5,568 nt of DNA from Candidatus Aminicenantota bacterium (lineage in GTDB: Bacteria > Acidobacteriota > Aminicenantia > UBA2199). Positions 1 to 5,568 of the stretch are shown here, piece by piece. The DNA is taken from contig DAOWKX010000042.1 in the NCBI GenBank assembly GCA_030639705.1, positions 1 to 5,568 on the forward strand. The letters are read 5' to 3'. Each line of letters opens with the position of its first letter. Position 1 is the stretch's first letter. The notes under the pieces are model-generated. The model worked only from the letters and a program-made list of their open reading frames with translations. It did no database searches and had not been told where the DNA came from. Position numbers and translations under genes: made by a program.

Positions 1-2
1 AT

Positions 3-260
3 TATCAGTTTTTCCATACCGAGTATATCCGGTTCCTGAGCCGCAGAGACAGAGTCCGGGATGCTTTGACCGAAGTTGAGCAATGCCTGGAATATAATCC
101 CAATTATGCCCCCTGTTTGTGGGAAAAAGCCAAAATGCTGGAAATCCTGGGGAAACCCGGAGAGGCTCAGGCCGTGTATCAGAAAATCGCCGAGATATAC
201 GGGGACTCATCCGAAAAAAATTTCACCAGAAATAGGCTGAAGAAAAAAATATCGTCTTAA
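3..260 (+). CDS. TPR-repeat protein, C-terminal end (partial)
   Basis: The frame is open from the left edge and ends at TAA 258-260, giving 85 visible residues; the start lies outside the window. Residues about 36-68 read as one full tetratricopeptide repeat: helix A around LWEKAKMLEILGK, a turn, then helix B around GEAQAVYQKIAEIYGD. The preceding stretch (ALTEVEQCLEYNPN) looks like helix B of another repeat, ending in the usual Asn-Pro. The protein finishes with a basic tail (RNRLKKKISS). TPRs are protein-binding scaffolds, so the specific role cannot be told from this end. It lies beside a LapA-domain gene, and E. coli LapB is also a TPR protein, but LapB ends in a rubredoxin-like metal-binding domain with cysteine pairs. 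That domain is absent here and the genes are convergent, so this is probably not lapB. The stop overlaps the stop of the opposing gene. Confidence 0.8.
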   Translation, partial: YQFFHTEYIRFLSRRDRVRDALTEVEQCLEYNPNYAPCLWEKAKMLEILGKPGEAQAVYQKIAEIYGDSSEKNFTRNRLKKKISS

Positions 261-478
261 CCTTCCTCTATTTCCTTTTTATTATCTTTGTCTCTTCCCA
301 GGCTGACACTTCTTAATATTGCTCCCAGTATAATGCCTATCAACAGCACTAAAAAAATCATAAGCGCCCTGGAAATGGAGATACTCCAGAAAAGAAAGTT
401 TATTTCGACGACATCAATGTTTTGAAAGATAAAAATCACCATTACAATTCCGAAAATCAAACCCAGAATAAATTTCAT
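257..478 (-). CDS. LapA-domain (DUF1049) small inner-membrane protein
   Basis: This 73-residue protein has the LapA/DUF1049 layout: an N-terminal membrane helix (about residues 3-18), the conserved Asn near its end (FQN, N20), a short beta-like segment (VVEINFLFW), a second membrane helix rich in Leu, Ile and Gly with GIILGAIL (about 39-56), then a charged cytoplasmic tail. In E. coli LapA works with LapB to control LPS synthesis through FtsH and LpxC; whether this homologue does the same is not shown. Length is short but normal for the domain. The ATG at 478 is preceded on the coding strand by AGGTG with a 5-base gap, a good ribosome site, which supports the start. No convincing promoter was found close by. 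It may be read from the glycosyltransferase operon upstream on the same strand, through the structured element at 584-715. Its stop shares a TTAA with the convergent TPR gene. Confidence 0.85.
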   Translation of the reverse strand: MKFILGLIFGIVMVIFIFQNIDVVEINFLFWSISISRALMIFLVLLIGIILGAILRSVSLGRDKDNKKEIEEG

Positions 479-583
479 ATTTCACCTGCTTTTATTATAA
501 TTCATTTTAAAGAAAAAATAAATAAAGACTAATACCCAAAATCCACCACCTAAATTTGGATATTTCCCCAAAATCAAGATCAA

Positions 584-715
584 GCAGGCGTGTCGGCTTC
601 CCTTCGAACGGCTTGCGAATCCCATTTCTCGCCAATATCGAAAATGGGATGAGACGCTCCCAAAAACGAGAAACGTTTTTGGGTAAAGTGAAAAGGGATA
701 GCGACTACAGCCTGC
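584..715. other. Nested inverted-repeat element, predicted three-way junction
   Basis: This occupies most of the 255-bp gap between lapA-like and the GT2 gene. I see five paired segments. Outer stem: GCAGGC 584-589 with GCCTGC 710-715, GTCG 592-595 with CGAC 702-705, and TCCCTT 599-604 with AAGGGA 693-698, separated by 2x4 and 3x3 internal loops. Inner hairpin A: ATCCCATTT 619-627 with AAATGGGAT 642-650, continued past a bulged C by TCG 629-631 with CGA 639-641 and a 7-base loop. Hairpin A may be extended at its base by GCG 615-617 with CGC 655-657. Inner hairpin B: a perfect 10-bp stem 659-668 with 674-683 and loop AGAAA. AAGAT occurs just outside both ends (576-580 and 718-722). It could be a dispersed fold-back repeat (MITE/REP-like), a structured RNA in the leader of lapA-like, or a 3' end structure of the glycosyltransferase operon. 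No family is recognised and strand is undecided. The remainder of the gap (479-583) is AT-rich with no gene seen. Confidence 0.6.
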
Positions 716-733
716 GAAAGATTTAATGGTGAA

Positions 734-1750
734 TTAAGGATTCCGGGGAATACTTTTTTGGGATACCTCGTGTAAGATGGTTTGTTTCAGGCGATACAGT
801 CTCTTGTTAATGGGATTGAATATTTTATCGGTCTCTTTTTCGTTCAGTTTCCCGATGTATTTGCCTAAAAATTCTGCGCTGACTGTTTTAGCCTGGTACC
901 AGGCCCAGAACATTTTTTTTTTTAACGGAATCGGTAACAAAAAAAAACAGATTGCAGACCGATGCAGCAGGCGGGAGCCGATCTTCCATATTAAATCCAA
1001 TTTATTTTTTACATAGCTAATACCGAATTCCTTGAGACTCAGGTGCTGGTCAAGACACATCCGTTTGAGTGTGTAGCCGAAGCTCGTGTGGTGCCAGTGA
1101 TAAAATTTGGCTTTTTTTACAATTCCTATCCGCTTATTGTTGACTAACAGTCTCCTGGCAAAAAACATATCTTCACCATAAGGCACATCGGGTAATTGAA
1201 ACTCCAGCAGTGTATTGCGATCGATACATGAGGCGCAGTTATCAAAATTACATGCCGACCGTCTCGCATACGGAGACATCTGGCTCCATCTCTGTTCTGA
1301 AATGGGTTCGGTAATATCCGGTACATTTTGATACCAGTCATTATCCAGGAAAGCCTGGAGGGGATCGCCTGTAACCGGGTCGGTCTGATAAACGCCATAA
1401 ACAGCTGAGGCCGAGTGTTCCAGGAGCGGGGTTGTTAGCCGGGTGAGAAAATCCCTTCCAATGGGAATAATATCCTCGGTAAAAAAAATGATAGTTTTAC
1501 CCTGTGCCAGTTCAACACCTTTCATACGGGTTTTACTGTGGCTGAACTCTGCTTTCGGGATATGGATTATTTTTTTTTGGGTAAAGGATGTCTGTTGTAA
1601 AAAATCAGCGGTTCCGTCAGTTGATTCGGTAACCAGAAAAATGATTTCGTATTGATGATCAAAATCCTGATTGGAAAGTGCATTGATTAAACCGTCGATG
1701 ATTCCAACCGAGTTTTTAGTGGGGATAACAATGGAAAATTCAGGCTTCAT
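734..1750 (-). CDS. Glycosyltransferase family 2, rhamnosyltransferase-like
   Basis: This 338-residue GT-A fold enzyme probably transfers a sugar (possibly rhamnose) from a nucleotide donor onto a growing surface glycan at the cytoplasmic face of the inner membrane. The N terminus has the GT2 start FSIVIPTKN (residues 5-13). Residues 68-78 (AEFSHSKTRMKG) match the F-x-H-x-x-T-R pattern typical of RfbF/RfbN-type rhamnosyltransferases. TED at 91-93 sits where the metal-binding DxD motif belongs, and GED at 192-194 fits the acceptor-side acidic motif. A His/Trp cluster (HWHH, 218-221) follows. The C-terminal third is basic and hydrophobic and could touch the membrane. The ATG overlaps the stop of the upstream glycosyltransferase as ATGA (1747-1750), with only a weak ribosome site, so translational coupling is likely. 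Long A and T runs lie in its 3' part. The sugar and the acceptor cannot be told from sequence. Confidence 0.87.
   Translation of the reverse strand: MKPEFSIVIPTKNSVGIIDGLINALSNQDFDHQYEIIFLVTESTDGTADFLQQTSFTQKKIIHIPKAEFSHSKTRMKGVELAQGKTIIFFTEDIIPIGRDFLTRLTTPLLEHSASAVYGVYQTDPVTGDPLQAFLDNDWYQNVPDITEPISEQRWSQMSPYARRSACNFDNCASCIDRNTLLEFQLPDVPYGEDMFFARRLLVNNKRIGIVKKAKFYHWHHTSFGYTLKRMCLDQHLSLKEFGISYVKNKLDLIWKIGSRLLHRSAICFFLLPIPLKKKMFWAWYQAKTVSAEFLGKYIGKLNEKETDKIFNPINKRLYRLKQTILHEVSQKSIPRNP
913..947. repeat. Paired homopolymer runs inside the GT2 gene
   Basis: An 11-base T run (913-923 on the plus strand) and a 9-base A run (939-947) lie 15 bases apart within the GT2 coding region. On the coding strand they read as a 9-base T run, then an 11-base A run, encoding Phe-Phe-Leu and Lys-Lys-Lys around residues 269-280. 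Such runs can slip during replication. A one-base change here would alter or truncate roughly the last 60-70 residues. Shorter runs occur elsewhere in the window, so this may only reflect base composition. Confidence 0.7.
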
Positions 1751-3195
1751 GCTTCGGTTTGGCCGAGGTGGTTCCGGTACAGTTCATTGAAGAATTCTTT
1801 CACTTCAATTATAAATCTGGCTTTATCATACTGTTTGCTCTTTTCCCTGGCTGCCTTTCCCATCTCGTTCAGTTTATCCGGATCTTCCATCAGCTCATGG
1901 GTATACTGAATCAACTGAAAAGTGGAATTGACCCGGAAACCGTTGACCCGGTGCTCGATAATTTCTCTCTGACCGCCGCCATCAAAAACAACAGGCACTA
2001 TACTGTTTTGCATTGCTTCGCAGATGGTCATCCCGAAATGCTCGACTTTTGCCGGGTCATTCTGTCCCAGTCCACAGAGATGCCAGAATATTTTGGCATC
2101 CCGGTACAGGGATTTCAAGGCTTCGGCTGAGATATTGACTTTCAGTTCGATTTGATCCCCGGCTGATTGTTTGATCAGGTCTTTGACCGCTGACAGGTAG
2201 GGATTCCCCGGATTGGATCCTCCCACTAAGATTAGTTTCCATTGGGAAGCGGTTTCGGGGAAGGTTCGGGTTAAACGGATAAAACTTTTGATCATTTCCA
2301 GTTGTTTTTTTGTACCGCCCTCTTCAAAGCGGGCAACCGAAAGAATAATATTTTTTTTAGAGCTGGAGCCGTCATATACCATCATGTCCACCGGAGGGTA
2401 AATATGTTTGTGGGGGCTGAACTTCCATTTTTTTTCGATCCAGGAGGCCGTATACTTGCTGTTGTACATGATGGCAGTGTAGGCATGGGAATAAAAATAA
2501 TATGAGGGTCTTCGTTCGGGAAAATGAACCATCATCACCGATACATTGGCCAGGGGATAAACCATTTCCAGCATGCTGTTGTTTATGAAAAAATCATATT
2601 TTGCTGATTCCAGACTGATTAGATGAAAGGGATTTTTTATTTTTTTAGTAACATATACCGGATCCAGGTGGGTGGTTCCTAACTTTTCATAGAAGGGGAT
2701 GGGGATGATCCTGATTGAACAATGGCTCAAATCCAGATCATACCAGTCACGAATATTTTCATGGGTGACCGGTTTGTCGGCCACTATGGTGACATCAAAA
2801 AAATGTTGTAATGCAAATGCCATGGTCATCCCGTATTTTTGCCCGCCTCCGATAAAATGCAGGCAATGATCATAAATGGCCAGGCAGGGTTTGCGTAGAC
2901 CCATTGCCACCTCGATTCGTTTGATAAGATTCAGCGACGATTGAAGACCATGGCGGCGGGAGAGCTCCCGCATGGTTCCGGAGAATCGTTTTTTAAATTC
3001 ATAATAATCATTATGATCGATGATTTTTTTAATTCGTAAAAAAAGTGTCTGGAACAATTTCTCAGGGTTCGATTCACGGGGATAATTCTTGATCAGTTTG
3101 ATAATGTCCGGGTCCGGTTTTGACTGTTGCTCAGGAACCTGATCAGGTTTTGTTTCAGTCACGTTCTGTACTCGGTTTATTAAGTTTTTCAGCAT
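1747..3195 (-). CDS. Glycosyltransferase family 4 (GT-B fold) with N-terminal extension
   Basis: This 482-residue retaining glycosyltransferase uses a nucleotide sugar donor and probably acts in polysaccharide or LPS assembly in the cytoplasm or at the inner membrane. The N-terminal Rossmann domain starts near residue 103, with the glycine-rich acceptor loop GGGQK at 116-120. The C-terminal donor domain opens with ILSVARFEEGGTKKQ (284-298), carrying the Arg and Lys expected to hold the donor phosphates. It then has LILVGG (321-326) and the GT4 signature EHFGMTICE (E385 and E393, the E-x7-E motif), followed by the DGGG-x-x-EI donor loop near 405-412. About 100 residues precede the GT-B fold, mostly charged helix without signal peptide; I do not recognise them. 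The motif spacing resembles Alg11/PimA-type enzymes, but the sugar is unknown. It is first in an operon with the GT2 gene (ATGA overlap). The ATG is about 50 bases below a good promoter; its ribosome site is weak (AGG). Confidence 0.9.
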   Translation of the reverse strand: MLKNLINRVQNVTETKPDQVPEQQSKPDPDIIKLIKNYPRESNPEKLFQTLFLRIKKIIDHNDYYEFKKRFSGTMRELSRRHGLQSSLNLIKRIEVAMGLRKPCLAIYDHCLHFIGGGQKYGMTMAFALQHFFDVTIVADKPVTHENIRDWYDLDLSHCSIRIIPIPFYEKLGTTHLDPVYVTKKIKNPFHLISLESAKYDFFINNSMLEMVYPLANVSVMMVHFPERRPSYYFYSHAYTAIMYNSKYTASWIEKKWKFSPHKHIYPPVDMMVYDGSSSKKNIILSVARFEEGGTKKQLEMIKSFIRLTRTFPETASQWKLILVGGSNPGNPYLSAVKDLIKQSAGDQIELKVNISAEALKSLYRDAKIFWHLCGLGQNDPAKVEHFGMTICEAMQNSIVPVVFDGGGQREIIEHRVNGFRVNSTFQLIQYTHELMEDPDKLNEMGKAAREKSKQYDKARFIIEVKEFFNELYRNHLGQTEA

Positions 3196-3251
3196 ATGAT
3201 GCCTGGCTGGATTTGCAGGTAAAAACCAGCACTGAAAATATCTGAAAGAGA

Positions 3252-3280
3252 ATCATATCATTTTATAGGGCTATTGACAA
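3252..3280 (-). promoter_or_regulatory. Sigma-70-type promoter of the glycosyltransferase operon
   Basis: Read on the minus strand, TTGTCA (3275-3280, 5 of 6 to consensus) is followed after exactly 17 bases by TATGAT (3252-3257, 5 of 6). Transcription should begin near 3245, giving a leader of about 50 bases before the ATG at 3195. The leader can form a small hairpin (CCAGC/GCTGG, 3206-3210 with 3226-3230). No operator sequence is recognised. This is a by-eye match, not a mapped start. Confidence 0.6.
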
Positions 3281-3355
3281 GCACTGAACCGGACGGACTG
3301 CTGGTGAGATATTGATTCGATTTCTTTTAGAAAAAGTGATTTTTATATTCAACTA

Positions 3356-3384
3356 TTGATTTTAAGTGATAGTTTGCTTAAAGT
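3356..3384 (+). promoter_or_regulatory. Possible weak promoter for the phosphofructokinase gene
   Basis: TTGATT (3356-3361) and TAAAGT (3379-3384) are spaced by 17 bases, each matching 4 of 6 consensus bases. The pair lies 42 bases upstream of the ATG at 3426. In AT-rich DNA such a match can arise by chance. It is the best candidate in the 218-bp divergent spacer, which otherwise shows no riboswitch or terminator. Confidence 0.25.
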
Positions 3385-3425
3385 ATAGCCTGGATTAGAA
3401 TTCATTCCAGATATTGAAAACAGTC

Positions 3426-4400
3426 ATGGATAAAAAAATTAAGAGAATAGGGGTTCTTACCAGTGGCGGCGACTGCTCGGGGATGAATGCGGCTATCCGC
3501 AGCGTGGTCAGGTCAGGGATATATATGGGGTTTGAGGTTTATGGCGTTTTTCATGGTTATGACGGATTGATAGAAGGAGTGATAAAAAAAATGAACTGTC
3601 GTTCGGTCGGAAATATAATAAACAGAGGCGGAACATTTTTAAAAACAGCCAGATCCCATCGGTTTCTGACTCCGGAAGGCCGGAAAAAGGCAGTTATAAG
3701 TTTGAAGGATAAAAAAATCGATGCCTTGATTGTGATTGGCGGAAATGGCTCTTTCAGAGGGGCTCAAGAATTGTACAGGGAACATAAAATACCGGTTATC
3801 GGTATTCCGGCTACCATTGATAATGACTGCCATGGTACAGATTTCTCTATCGGGACCGATACTGCTGTCAATGTAGCCATGGAGGCAATTGACAAGATAA
3901 GAGATACGGCTTTCAGTCTAGAGAGACTGTTTGTTATTGAAGTCATGGGTCGTCATTTGGGTTATATTGCCCTGCAGGTTGGTGTAGCCGCAGGTGTCGA
4001 AGAGGTACTGGTACCGGAATTTGAATTCGATATGAAATCACTGGTAAAAGATATAAAAAAAGGACATCGGAAAGGAAAATTTTCCTGGATGATCGTGGTG
4101 GCAGAAGGAGCTGCTTCTGCCAATGATATCGCCAGACAGATATTTGACCTGAGTGGTTTTCGCCCCAGAGTGACTGTTCTGGGATATCTGCAGAGGGGCG
4201 GATCACCGACGGCAATGGATAGAATACTGGCCACCCGATTTGGAAAGGCAGCTGTGGATGCAATTGCCCGGGGGGATTGTGATAAGATGGTGGCCATGTC
4301 GGCCAATACGATTCAATTAATCGATTTTAAAACTGCCTGTTCAGGGAAGAAAGACTTAAACCGGGACGATTATAATCTCATTAAAATATTGGCGATTTAG
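3426..4400 (+). CDS. pfkA: ATP-dependent 6-phosphofructokinase, GGNGS variant
   Basis: It phosphorylates fructose 6-phosphate to fructose 1,6-bisphosphate, the committed step of glycolysis, in the cytoplasm. The protein has 324 residues, close to the 320 of E. coli PfkA, and aligns along its whole length. Visible motifs are LTSGGDCSGMNAAIR (11-25), GGTFLKTAR (68-76), GGNGS (105-109), the catalytic TIDND (130-134, base D132), MGR (174-176), E227 and LQRGGSP (255-261, R257). G108 matches the Gly that marks ATP users; PPi-dependent enzymes have Asp there and Lys at the position of A129. ATP use is therefore likely. N107 replaces the Asp (E. coli D103) that helps hold Mg-ATP. In the effector site most basic residues remain, but by my alignment E. 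coli R54, S58 and H215 are C58, G62 and S220. The ATG at 3426 fits the family N terminus; an in-frame TTG at 3414 would add 4 residues. No clear ribosome site precedes either. Confidence 0.94.
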   Translation: MDKKIKRIGVLTSGGDCSGMNAAIRSVVRSGIYMGFEVYGVFHGYDGLIEGVIKKMNCRSVGNIINRGGTFLKTARSHRFLTPEGRKKAVISLKDKKIDALIVIGGNGSFRGAQELYREHKIPVIGIPATIDNDCHGTDFSIGTDTAVNVAMEAIDKIRDTAFSLERLFVIEVMGRHLGYIALQVGVAAGVEEVLVPEFEFDMKSLVKDIKKGHRKGKFSWMIVVAEGAASANDIARQIFDLSGFRPRVTVLGYLQRGGSPTAMDRILATRFGKAAVDAIARGDCDKMVAMSANTIQLIDFKTACSGKKDLNRDDYNLIKILAI

Positions 4401-4423
4401 TGCAATTATAAAACCGGACTGGA

Positions 4424-5056
4424 CTATTCATCACCAACCGTGAGTCCGAGTTCGCTTAATTTTTGGTAATCATCACCTCTGCGGATACAGGTTACGGGTA
4501 TCCGGGTCAAATCCAGAATGGTTGATCCTTTTGATTTTCTGAGAGGTCCCTTGTCGATCAGGAGATCGATTTCGGGAAAGCGGGTTTTGATAGAGTCCGG
4601 ATCATTGATCGGGATTTGATTGGACCGGTTGACAGAAGTCGATATTAACGGTAGATTGATAAGGTTCATGAGTTCAAGGAGTTCCGGAAGCCCGGGGATG
4701 CGGATTCCGATTTTCTTGCTGTTTTTAAGCAGTGTGGCGGGTAATTCAGGGGATGCGGGTAATAAAAATGTAAATTTGCCGGGATACAGTACGCTGGCAA
4801 AATCATAGAAAATATCCGGGATATATTCCACAGTTTTTTCCAGCATGGGAATCCCGGAAACAGCCACGGAATAGGGGAGGTCGCTTCTTTTTTTCAGGGC
4901 ATCAATTTTTTGGATTACGGCCAAAGAAAAAAAGTTGCCGCCCAGTCCGTAGAGGGTATCGGTCGGGTAGCTGATCACCCCGTTATTTTCGACGATGTCC
5001 CGGATCATGGTGATATTTTTATTCAGCAGAATATCGGAATAAACTAAGATTTTCAT
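4424..5056 (-). CDS. tsaC: L-threonylcarbamoyladenylate synthase family (TsaC/Sua5/YciO)
   Basis: Members of this family make threonylcarbamoyl-AMP from threonine, bicarbonate and ATP, the first step of t6A formation at position 37 of ANN-decoding tRNAs. The 210-residue single-domain protein has YPTDTLYGLGG (30-40), a KxR motif (K55, R57), YPGKFTFLLP (91-100), GIRIPG (117-122), STSVN (139-143, SxN) and STILDLT (178-184). The KxR and SxN residues of the catalytic tetrad are both present, which favours real synthase activity. It has no extra Sua5 C-terminal domain. Some features recall YciO instead: PGKFTF where TsaC usually has PGP, and STS before the loop. YciO-type function is thus a minor alternative. 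GGGGAG (minus strand, 5066-5071) lies 9 bases before the ATG. The sppA remnant ends 22 bases upstream on the same strand, so the two were likely co-transcribed. It converges on phosphofructokinase with a 23-bp gap lacking a clear terminator. Confidence 0.88.
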   Translation of the reverse strand: MKILVYSDILLNKNITMIRDIVENNGVISYPTDTLYGLGGNFFSLAVIQKIDALKKRSDLPYSVAVSGIPMLEKTVEYIPDIFYDFASVLYPGKFTFLLPASPELPATLLKNSKKIGIRIPGLPELLELMNLINLPLISTSVNRSNQIPINDPDSIKTRFPEIDLLIDKGPLRKSKGSTILDLTRIPVTCIRRGDDYQKLSELGLTVGDE

Positions 5057-5078
5057 GAAACCACACTCCCCGGCTGGG

Positions 5079-5459
5079 TCAGTATATATGAATGGTATAA
5101 GGCATCATCAGAGCCGGGAAAAACTGATTGTATTGTCTTAACTTGGCTTCGATGCGGTCAACCACGCCCGCGGTTTTTGTCTGCATACCAACCAGTTCGA
5201 GGATGTAGTCAAGCATTGATTTTTTCTTGGGGAATATCCGGAGCCCGATTTTTTCGGATTCAGGAATCTTAGCCAGTTTTTTGGCCTGTTTAATGGCCTC
5301 CAGAATGCCGCCGTACTGATCAATCAGCTTTAATTGCCTGGCTCTTATTCCTGACCATACCCGTCCTCTGGCAATTTTCTCCACCTCGGCCATTTCAAGG
5401 TTTCGTTTGGAGGCAACGATTTTTTTGAACGATAGATAAATGTTCTTTTTGATCTTTAA
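5079..5459 (-). pseudogene. sppA: Signal peptide peptidase SppA, C-terminal remnant
   Basis: SppA is an inner-membrane serine protease that degrades signal peptides left in the membrane after secretion. Only its C-terminal end is here. The frame contains SFKKIVASKRNLEMAEVEK, matching the family's Y-x-x-F-x-x-x-V-A-x-x-R segment. This runs into the hallmark IARGRVWSGIRA, then LIDQYGGILEAIKQAKKLA. Family homology is visible back to about 5440, but the frame is closed by TAA at 5460-5462, and nothing upstream in any frame looks like SppA. The membrane helix and the Ser and Lys catalytic residues are all missing, so no protease activity is possible from this piece. An internal ATG at 5393 could start 104 residues but has no ribosome site and falls inside the homologous region. 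Upstream DNA instead encodes an EnvC-like coiled coil in another frame. This is either a deletion joining two genes or an assembly error. Confidence 0.8.
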
Positions 5460-5568
5460 TTAATTCCAATTCAATAACTTTTTCCTGAAGCGTTTTCTGT
5501 GTTTCCTGGATTCTGGCAACTTGCTTTTTACGGTATTCAGTGTATTGCTGAAGGTATTTCATCCTATG
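5395..5568 (-). CDS. EnvC/M23-type murein hydrolase activator, coiled-coil fragment (partial)
   Basis: The frame is open from the right edge for 57 residues and stops at TGA (5395-5397). Residues about 3-51, beginning MKYLQQYTEYRKKQ, are rich in Glu, Lys, Gln and regularly spaced Leu and Ile, a clear coiled coil. The pattern (YLQQ, then R...I..T...L..K..EL and IVQKNR) resembles the N-terminal coiled coil of EnvC-like proteins. Those proteins use it to dock on FtsEX in the periplasm, and a C-terminal LytM/M23 domain activates amidases. Neither the signal peptide (outside the window) nor the LytM domain is visible. The last few residues are read out of frame from sppA-like DNA, so the gene appears cut off within its coiled coil. 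Coiled coils resemble one another by composition, so the family call is moderate. What is firm is the coiled coil and its out-of-frame overlap with the sppA remnant. Confidence 0.5.
   Translation of the reverse strand, partial: HRMKYLQQYTEYRKKQVARIQETQKTLQEKVIELELIKDQKEHLSIVQKNRCLQTKP

Noticed and set aside
494..499. TATAAT on the minus strand upstream of the lapA-like gene
   Set aside because: Transcription would start almost at the ribosome site, and the -35 position matches only 3 of 6 bases.
659..683. Perfect 10-bp hairpin as a rho-independent terminator for the glycosyltransferase operon
   Set aside because: No T run follows the stem on either strand; it fits better as one arm of the larger element.
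1574..1586. 13-base sequence TTTTTGGGTAAAG repeated at 676-688
   Set aside because: One chance match of this length is not surprising in an AT-rich window of this size, and no longer similarity surrounds it.
1759..2505. Open frames antisense to the GT4 gene
   Set aside because: They lie wholly inside a strongly supported gene, have no recognisable domains and no ribosome sites of note.
3204..3217. Sigma-54-like TGGC...TTGC
   Set aside because: The GG to GC spacing is 8 bases rather than the required 10.
3274..3279. Perfect TTGACA on the plus strand as a -35 box for phosphofructokinase
   Set aside because: No acceptable -10 box lies 15-19 bases downstream; the sequence there is GC-rich. The same bases serve better as the -35 of the minus-strand promoter.
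3414..3425. TTG at 3414 as the phosphofructokinase start
   Set aside because: It would add four residues not needed for the family N terminus, has no ribosome site, and an ATG follows at 3426.
4415..4448. Inverted repeat CGGACT/AGTCCG between the convergent pfk and tsaC genes as a bidirectional terminator
   Set aside because: Only 6 bp with a 22-base loop, no T run, and partly inside the tsaC coding region.

Overview
The window looks like chromosomal DNA from a Gram-negative bacterium. It is moderately AT-rich, with many short A/T runs. The envelope genes (a LapA-domain protein, an SppA-type peptidase remnant and an EnvC-like coiled coil) and the general gene style would fit Desulfobacterota (former Deltaproteobacteria), but this placement is inference; no marker gene here settles it. 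There are no rRNA or tRNA genes, CRISPR arrays, insertion sequences or phage genes.

Layout from left to right. (1) The 3' end of a TPR protein (+) meets a small LapA-domain membrane protein (-); the two share a TTAA, so their stop codons overlap. (2) A 255-bp gap holds an unusual nested inverted-repeat element (584-715) that folds as a three-way junction. (3) Two glycosyltransferases form a minus-strand operon: a GT-B family 4 enzyme with an extra N-terminal region comes first, and a GT2 rhamnosyltransferase-like enzyme follows with an ATGA overlap. A good sigma-70-type promoter lies just upstream of the first gene. (4) Divergently, on the plus strand, lies a complete 6-phosphofructokinase whose ATP-site motif reads GGNGS instead of GGDGS. 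(5) Convergent to it is a threonylcarbamoyl-AMP synthase family gene (TsaC/Sua5/YciO). (6) Upstream of that gene, on the same strand, is the C-terminal part of an SppA signal peptide peptidase. Its frame is closed by a stop and runs out of frame into a coiled-coil ORF resembling the N-terminal part of an EnvC-type murein hydrolase activator.

The glycosyltransferase pair probably builds or decorates a surface polysaccharide or lipopolysaccharide, and the LapA-like protein lies in the same direction downstream of it. Phosphofructokinase (glycolysis) and the TsaC-family protein (tRNA t6A modification) are housekeeping genes without an obvious functional link to each other.

I do not see a clear new multi-gene system. 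The observations most worth following are the structured intergenic element, the out-of-frame envC-like/sppA junction (gene decay or assembly error), and the altered active and effector sites of the phosphofructokinase.
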